Source of the DNA: Polytrichum commune
Lineage: Eukaryota; Streptophyta; Polytrichopsida; Polytrichales; Polytrichaceae
Direction of reading: 5' to 3'
DNA length: 64,000 nucleotides
NCBI GenBank assembly: GCA_950295325.1
Contig: OX485803.1
Span: 12,028,001 to 12,092,000 of the forward strand
How positions within the stretch are numbered: the first letter of the stretch is position 1; each line of letters opens with the position of its first letter. Of this stretch, positions 56,176 to 64,000 are shown piece after piece. A model generated the notes under the pieces. The model was given only the letters and a program-made list of their open reading frames with translations. It did no database searches and was not told the DNA's origin. Position numbers and translations under genes: made by a program.

Positions 56176-57286
56176 AGTGGTCATTCATTATTTTCGGTTT
56201 TTCGACCATATCACTCGAGTAGAAGCCTTTGCATAAAGACTAGTTAGTGTTCAATTAAGGCTTGCATACATTACCTTGACTAACTCTAGGTAGCTCCAAG
56301 TTTCCGTGCACATGAGCTCTCATAACTAAAAAAACAAAAAAAACACTAAGGTTTTAATTTTGCACCCCAACGTGAATAGGAGCCCATTTTTCTTTTTGTT
56401 GATCATGTTTTACTGAACATCAAGGTCATTTTCCTTTCTTTTGGGAGGTGAGCTCCATGGGTCAAGTAATTTCCAAGTCTATTTTAAATGGGGGAGGGGG
56501 GTTTTTTCAGGGTAGTCGATTGGGGGTTGTTTGTTGTCCAACTTTCATTTAGACATTGTGGTGTACTTTTCGGCCGTTGTGGCTTGGCATCGTGCTCTTC
56601 AAAGCTTCTTCAGCTCTCAAGTTGCGGTGTTGGAGCGTTGAAGGTGTGCTCTCGGCTATGTATATGGCTTTGGGTGGCGATGCCTGGGAAGAATGTCTAG
56701 AGTTGTGAGTGATAAGGTCAACAAACCGCAAAATAGTGAATGACCACTACTCAATAGTCAACACAAATTAGGGGGGAGGGGGACCTAGATATTCAATGAA
56801 TTAATCAACATACATGAAACTTTTGACAATGATAACTAAATCAAGGGAGGTCCAAGGCTCATTTTCTCTTGGGAGTACACTATGTGAGTTTAGCTTAGGA
56901 ATCTCTTTGGGGTTGCAAGATAATTGAGCATGGTCTTCTATATCTATATCATTTTTGCAACCTGAGAGCATATGGCTAGAATGGAAAGAAATAAGAGTGA
57001 AAGACAATTCTAATGTTGCCACCAACATAAATATGATTTGCTTCATCTCAAGTGGGTGTAATCCTATTTATTAGCCTAAAAGGGACATCGCAAGATTTAA
57101 ACGGCCCTGAAAGGCTACTACCTCCTTTTAAAGATGAACACATTGGGACAAGCCATCCAAGGTGAAACCCCTAAGTTCCCTTGTGGTTGGTTGAAAATTC
57201 TAGTATACCCATATAACACCCTAGGATTAGGTGGACCACATGTGTTAGGGTGCGCTTGAAAACAATTGCTAGGAAGGTCACCCATC
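56176..57286. other. Gene-free region
   Basis: Includes a G/T-rich open frame at 56488-56700 without family match. No other feature was found. Confidence 0.35.
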
Positions 57287-57623
57287 CACTACACTAAAAA
57301 GGATATTTAGTGTTGGATACACTAAATATGAATGCATACACTAAATGTCAATAACCCTACGAAAGTAAGTAAGATTAAATGTAAACTCAAACACTAAATA
57401 CCAACTATGGCAATATGTGGAAGTTACATGTTTGAATTTAGTGTTAGTAAGGATATGATAAAAAAAATTCAAAAAAACAATGAAGGGAGGTGGCAGTAGG
57501 GAAGGTAATGACACATTTATATCTAACACTAATTGTTGAGGAATTCAAAATTAGTGTTGAGTAGGGTAGGGTGGTAACAAAATTAAATGTAATCAAACAC
57601 TAAATATCCTTTTTAGTGTAGTC
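57287..57623 (+). mobile_element. MITE family M1, copy 3
   Basis: 337 bp, same orientation as the copy at 20501. Ends CACTACACTAAAAAGGATAT and inverse (last base changed). Interior GTGGAAGTTACATGTTTGAA and TTGAGTAGGGTAGGGTGGT agree with the other copies. Confidence 0.88.
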
Positions 57624-60536
57624 TTGGGAGGGTTAACCCTTAAAGGACATATGCTTTCCCGATACCACACCCAAAATTTGTTTTAAAATTCATTTTAAAC
57701 ATGATTAACCAATTAATTTACATAGGCTCTATTCTAAAGAAGTATAGATCTTGCTAAGGTGCTCAATTTGGCATTCTAAAAACCCCATTTGGTGCAATGG
57801 AGTAGAAGTTTTGAACAAGATTCTCCCAAAATAATACCAAGCCCGTGGGGCTTGCATTGTCGTTTAAGGGTTAACCTCGGAGTTCAAGTGGAATATGGGT
57901 TAAGGCATGGGAATTAAGCCACCCATCGGCTAACACACCAAAGATATAATACACCTTCAAATATTCGAGGATCATTCTTGTCCTTGACTCACCTTAGAAC
58001 AATAGTAAGCACCAAATAATATTTGTCAATGATGAGTGTACATTAACTGTTTTTCTAAGAGCATATATATTTGGCATTGAAATCTTTACTAGGAATTCCA
58101 ATGAATAAGAAGGTTTTAATTCAATGGGATCCATAGACATGCTCGTGGTCAACTAAGATAGGTGGCCCTATTGTGGGCACTCCAAACTTCACAAACATTT
58201 CTCATTGTTGGATCAGCTAGGGAATCATCTCATTGGGTTAGCACTTGTGAATCACATTCAATTCATTTCAACTTCCACAATCGGAGTCGAACTTCAAAAG
58301 GTATAAAAGCTCAAAGTGAAGGTTTTATTTTTCAAAGTGTTCATACTTGCCCTCCCAATTGTATCCATTGTTTGGACCTCAAATGGTGTATGCATTTTGA
58401 ACACATAGTCTAATCTCATCATACACATGACTTTTTGGTGTCCATTTTTAATTACATGTCTTGCCATAAACCATAATAATTTTGGTGCTACGACTAGAAA
58501 AATGGCTACATAAAACCCACATACCTTACTCTCTTACCTCGGGGTTGTGGGGGTGTGCAGTCTTCATGAGGATCAATGATAAATTGTGTGCGTCACCTTC
58601 AAACTAAAACCACTACATACCCAAAAATATAAGAAGTGCAAGAAAAACAACACATAACCTCAAACATATCACCAGTTCAAAGCATATTCACCGACTCTGG
58701 AATATCGATTTTGCATATCATGCCTGGATGATGGACCTACTATATCTTCATAGATTATAATCATCACATAATAACACAAACATACATACAGATATTGCCT
58801 TTGATAATATCCTCTCTTATGTGTACGATGTACCGACGACATATTCATTTATTACCCCTTTTGTGCACCCACGTGGGAAGGTATAGTAATATATAGCGCA
58901 CCTTCCGGGTCTTTAACCTTCTTGGTGACCCCAAATCTCCAAAAGTATTCTTCTTTTTTGAAATTCCTCATGCAAGGAATACAATCGAATATATAACAAT
59001 TGAACACATGTACTTTTTTCCTCATTCTATATATACAATTCATCTCTTCTAGACCATAAAGTTAGACTTACACTTACCTCATCGATTGTTGTGTATGTCT
59101 ACCTCACCCAACCATGCTTAATAATGGTGCGGTAAAAAATCCACCCATTCTTCCACGGTTGAATCATCCACATTTCATTTCATTAGATAATTCGGGGTCT
59201 TTATGCTAATCCCGGGATCGAACATGCTAAAACAAGAATGCACGAGATATTTGTTCCAAATGTTTTCATCTTTAACTTATGGTTGCCACAAAGCTTTAGA
59301 TTTCCAACTATAGTTCATAACAAACAAGTGTGGGTTGGCAAATGTACTCGGTACCGTGTCCAAGTACAACGTATACTCCGAGCGGGCCTTAACACTATTG
59401 AATCTTTGTGTAATTTGAGATGATAATAAGCTCATAAATAACATTATAGCTTTTCTTAGAATAATAGTACATGTTTTTCTTGGAATCAAAAGAACCCTCC
59501 AAAGTGTTTGTATTAGCAGATTATACAAATGTAATTAACTGAAATATATGAAGTTTACTAGGCTATGGACTTAGTTGTACTTGTGACTAGTTTACGTGTA
59601 TAGAGATATCAGGCCTTTTTTTAATGATGAGATTTGAGCTCGAAACCCACATCCAATGATCAATGCAATATCTTGCCTATTTTTACACTTTTGCGAATGA
59701 CAAAACACTCTATTAAGTATGAGCCACACTAATTTGCAAACGGCGTTGTGTGTGCACCATATAAGTGCTTGAAAATTAGGTCAATGTCAAATCATTTAGT
59801 GCATTCAAACATATGTACACATGTTTATATACATAACCAATTGCTCATCCAAGAGCACTAAGGTAGTCAAACATAGTTGCAATGTCTCATCCACGGAGGC
59901 ATGATATTAATCTCATTAAGAATATTGTAAAGATTAATGATATATCAACATCCATAATTCTTAAATGTTGTTCCATATATTGATTGGTTATGAGTGATAA
60001 CCAACTCAAATATTTGAATGACTTGAACCATCTATTTTCCTCTCGCTGGTTTATCTAGTCTATACTAGCAGCGTGCATGGCACATAAGTAACAACAACAA
60101 AATCACATGTTGCATACGTAAGTTATAATGACCTGGACATGTGCCGTCCCGGCCCTTGCACTTGTGCATATGAACGAATATCCTAGATGAACCCAACCTC
60201 GTGCAACCATGCCACCATATGCCTCCAGATCCTATGCCCATGCCATATTTTTCATCTATCATTTTTGGGGCACTCTCACATGTTAGAGCAAGCCCACTCG
60301 TTTTGCATATACATCAACATTTTGCGTTTTGTCATCTGCAATACATATGCATATGCAAGATAGTGAGGTTAGCCATGCTTGCAAATGCCATTTAGGATGA
60401 AAATAATTGCAAACGAAGCAAAACCCCCATGCAGTGAGGGTTATATATAATAAGACAACAACCTTTTAAACCGCTGACCTACCTCTTTTTGCTAGTTACA
60501 ACTACATAGTTATAGATGAAGCGGTTGAGTTTGATC
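57624..60536. other. Gene-free region
   Basis: AT-rich and without recognised genes, transposon ends or strong repeats. Short frames near 58162, 58852, 59238 and 60065 match nothing I know. Confidence 0.35.
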
Positions 60537-60540
60537 AAAT

Positions 60541-60788
60541 GAGCCTTATGGCGGGACACTGGTGTCCCATAATACACCGGTTAACCTTAAAGCCCGTCTC
60601 AACGTCAAAAATGGTTAGTTGAAGGCGATCAAAGCGGTGTTGATGAGATTATCTCGACGTTTTGTACACACTCTGACGATCAAAGTTGGGGTTTTTTTTT
60701 TAATTTTTTTTAATCACTTACAATCACAAAACCATTTAGTAAGGAGGCTCCGATTTATTTGGGACACCGGTATCCTACCATAAGGCTC
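60541..60788. mobile_element. MITE with ~32-bp inverted ends and an AAAT flank on both sides
   Basis: 248 bp. Left end GAGCCTTATGGCGGGACACT; inverse of the right end GAGCCTTATGGTAGGATACC; both continue GGTGTCCCA. AAAT flanks it at 60537-60540 and 60789-60792, a possible target duplication. Non-coding. Superfamily not assigned. Confidence 0.75.
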
Positions 60789-60792
60789 AAAT

Positions 60793-63700
60793 ACCAGTCG
60801 AGGTTCGAGTTGTTAGGAAAACTACCCTGAACAGATGAACCGGTTGAGTTTGAGAAATAACCGGTTGAAGATCAAGACTTCATGGAAAATACCATGGAGG
60901 TTTTTGAACTTCATCAGTCAAAACCCTAGTGTCTCCAAGTCCAACTGATTACATTTTGTGATATTTTGATTTTTCTTCATTAAATTGAGGTATATTCCAT
61001 GGATTCCTCTAAAATGATCAGTAATTTTCTTGGACCCCTAAACCTTGACCGGTTCATCTATAACTAAACTTGAGAAGTCATATGTTTTGGCACCCAACCC
61101 TCTCAACCAACTATTCCCCGAACTAACTTATCATGATTCATTGGCCTCCTTCTTTCTAGCCATTGTGAAAGTCTTGGCCCTTACTTAAAACCTTAAAGGG
61201 TTTTTGGAGAAGAACATGCCGAAAGCTACTAGTTGTGTTTTTTTAACGGTGGTGTTGTACAATACCCCACAACACACCTTGTAAGTTTACTATTGCTCGT
61301 GGAAATTTATAACTCTATCAACATGAGATCGTGATGTGTCATAAAATGATTGGACAACGATTATAAGGCCGAACATTACCCATGTGTACTTCCCATCCGA
61401 ACGTGGTGTAGCTCCGGAGTCTGCATCCACTTCTCCTTCTAGGAATTCTAACTTGTGAGTTGCAAGCTTGAGGCATCTACAACTGATAAAATAAGAGAGT
61501 GTGCATTTGTTTAGAAGGAGTGATAGCGGGAATTACTTTTCTTGTGAAGAGAGACAAATTCTAAGGAGAATGCAATTTTTTTTTAATTTTTTTTCATGAA
61601 TATGGAAATTGTTGCAAATTTCAAAATGGTACAGGTTAGGGTCTCACACAATCGGTCTATACGTTAACCCATAATTGCTCATCTAAATACGAATGTCTGG
61701 CTATGATAATTGTCAAAACTCTTATGAGGGTAATCAATTACAAGCAGCCACCATATAAACCTTATCTCTCTTTGCCTAAAAATTATAGATCTCGTCCATG
61801 TCGGCATTACATGACTCTAATGAGCGGTTAAATGGACATGGTCAACTATGGTGCCTCAACCTTAACGCAAGATGATTATAAAACCTATATTTAGGCATCC
61901 ATACTTTTTACCTTATTTTTGAAGTTCACATGAATATCTTATTCATTATCAAAATGGAGATCTTTTGTTTTCATACTAGTTATAAGCCATGGGTTGGGTT
62001 TGCATTTATGACAATGGAAAAAAACTCGACAACAACCAAGGATTATATATATATATACATATATATCAATTTCGTCCATTATTTGAAAGACAACTTGCAA
62101 GTTTGGCCCAAATCTTCAAATATTTGCAACATTGTTCCTTTGAACTTATTCCTTCATTGATCTTGTTGTTTAATCTTTGTGTTGGATGCCATGAAGCTTG
62201 AAGGAACTACCTCCATGAACTTTGGCATCATTGGTCAGGTGATTAATGTCTCCCAAAACTTGAAGTTATGAATTCATTCACAACTACGTGATGAGAGATA
62301 TGGGAAAACTGGTCATCCAACTTGGTTTATCTTGTCACCTTTTTTTTTTACTTGTTAATTTGAGGGGTCCTCGTGACTTGTCATACAACATCAAGTGTCA
62401 TATGATACACTCTCTAGTTGCCAACCGGTGATTGCAAAACAATCAATGTGGGCCACATCGAATTAGATGTTGAATGTACTTGGTACATAGTTTTATCAAC
62501 TTACTCCAATTGTTCTCTTGAATTCATTAAGCTTATCTCCTTGCATGTCATTCTAGCACTGCATTCTCAATTCACTCGAGCATTCTCACTCTAAATTTCT
62601 TTACGGGCAACGGTTGAATGAGAAGTTACACTCAATGTTTTAGTGTAAAGTCACACGGATCATGATGGATTTTTGTGCACTTATGCGAGTATCTACATGC
62701 AAGATTGGTGTTGATGAAATGAATTGACGATGCATTTTTTAAGTAATGGAAAAACATGAAGAATACAAAACTCCATCCTTTTGGATTGAGAACTTTTATT
62801 CATGAATAAAGATGTCCCAATGTTCATTATTTTCCAATAACAAAATAACTGACAGTTAAAGAAGTCGTGCCTCTCAATATGAATTTGCACCCTTCGTATG
62901 AAATAATATAACGTTTCCTTTTTGTTGCCATGTCACATGAGAGGAAAATACATAGCAACCCATAACAACCCCCCCCCCTCCCTCATCACACACAACCCCA
63001 AGTATGTTGATTGTTGAACTAGACTAATTAACAAATGTTGAGAATGTAGTTTGACTCTCTCTCATAAGTACGTGTCCTTTTGAAGACTATTCTTAAGTCT
63101 GATCCTAACACCATACTGCTTAAATATAAAGGCCCGAGTAAGACAAGTAATAAAATTAGGCATGCTCACCTAGCATGCTTCACCCTTAAATAGATTTGTG
63201 GAAATACACGTCCACAAGAGCCATTCAAAGAGGCGAATTGGGCATTGAAGCTCAACCTAAAGTGTTTGCCATATATAGGGAAATGTTACATGCACCAATA
63301 TACATCCTCTCCACATGGTAGCATGCGCTTTGACCAAAATACCAACCTTGAATATATTGTCTAGTATGGTTAACCACTCCACCAATATGTGCAATTAGGT
63401 TGCCCACACTAATATACCCACATTCCGCATTACTCTTGATGTTTATTGTTTCATTAACCAAATACGTAAATTATGTTTTTAATGTGTTCTCTATGCGGAT
63501 GAATATACATAGTTATAAGTGTTGTAATATGTTTATGACCGAAAGTAATTTACATGGCTAAAGAGGCAACATGCTCGCGAAGGTTATCTAATTGCACATA
63601 TTAGTGTACACTACTTAGGACTTCACTCGAAGTCATGGTTGCTTTACATGCGGACCAAGAGCCATGACCATGAAAATCTAAAGGCCAATCAAAACCATCC

Positions 63701-64000
63701 AAAGGCCGTGACATGGGAAATAGAAACTCAATTTTGCAATTGATGAGTCCTCAAGCTTAGGGTAAAGTGACAGTGGAGCATATCAATGACCACAACATTT
63801 TTTTATGGACAATCCATAATAGTAGGTAGTCTGGGACCCCCACTTGCCAATATTGTAATTATAGGAGCCAATGGGGATTTAATTGCTTGCCATAGCCCTT
63901 GCTTTTGCGTTAGACCACATCTTTTTTATGGTTTCTAACGCAATATCCAATAGACCATGAAACACATTTTCCATTTGGTGCCATGTAGGACGTCAAGAAG
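60793..64000. other. Gene-free region to the window end
   Basis: No gene recognised. A ~50-bp piece at 60832-60883 (CAGATGAACCGGTTGAGTTT...) also occurs at 49684-49733 and partly at 60513-60536, so it is a small dispersed repeat. A run of 10 C lies at 62969-62978 and an AT microsatellite near 62046-62067. Confidence 0.35.

Noticed and set aside
56488-56700. G/T-rich open frame of 70 codons
   Set aside because: No family match and no splice or promoter context.

Overview
This is a window of plant nuclear genome. It is AT-rich and repeat-dense, with four spliced genes spread over 64 kb. The gene set (a plant-type NOP58, a plant SEC14-like protein, a heptahelical PAQR/HHP receptor and a glycine-rich-domain protein of the GRDP/DUF1399 family) and the transposon types (PIF/Harbinger, CACTA, Stowaway, LINE) all point to a land plant. 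The species cannot be named. The GRDP protein lacks the strongly glycine-rich tail usual in flowering plants, so a non-flowering plant (fern, lycophyte or similar) is possible, but that is only a hint.

Layout. 0.6-2.4 kb: decayed LINE endonuclease region. 3.4-7.8 kb (minus): NOP58, ten exons. 8.0-8.4 kb: a diverged tandem duplication upstream of NOP58. 10.7-14.3 kb: a complete but inactivated PIF/Harbinger element with terminal inverted repeats, a TTA target-site duplication, a SANT/Myb-like gene (plus) and a DDE transposase (minus) arranged tail to tail. 16.0-19.1 kb (plus): SEC14/CRAL-TRIO gene, five exons. 19-29 kb: gene-poor, with a 325-bp MITE family, a dispersed repeat and a tandem array. 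29.4-32.2 kb (plus): PAQR/HHP gene, four exons, with a threefold tandem duplication inside intron 1. 32.7-34.2 kb: a ~100-bp inverted repeat pair running into a ~230-bp tandem array. 34.4-36.2 kb: two pairs of strong hairpins and a Stowaway MITE. 37.8-39.4 kb: a second MITE family and a LINE 3' tail. 40.8-46.5 kb (minus): GRDP gene, ten exons. 46.6-64 kb: no gene recognised, but a CACTA element with a TCA target duplication, a 5-kb-spaced inverted repeat pair, and further MITEs.

The four genes are unrelated housekeeping or signalling genes: snoRNP assembly, phosphoinositide transfer, membrane receptor, and stress/development-linked GRDP. They do not form a pathway or cluster. Exon structures were built by hand from splice consensus, reading phase and family homology known from memory; every junction given keeps the frame. 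I did not find a new multi-gene system. The most distinctive content is the transposon and foldback landscape.
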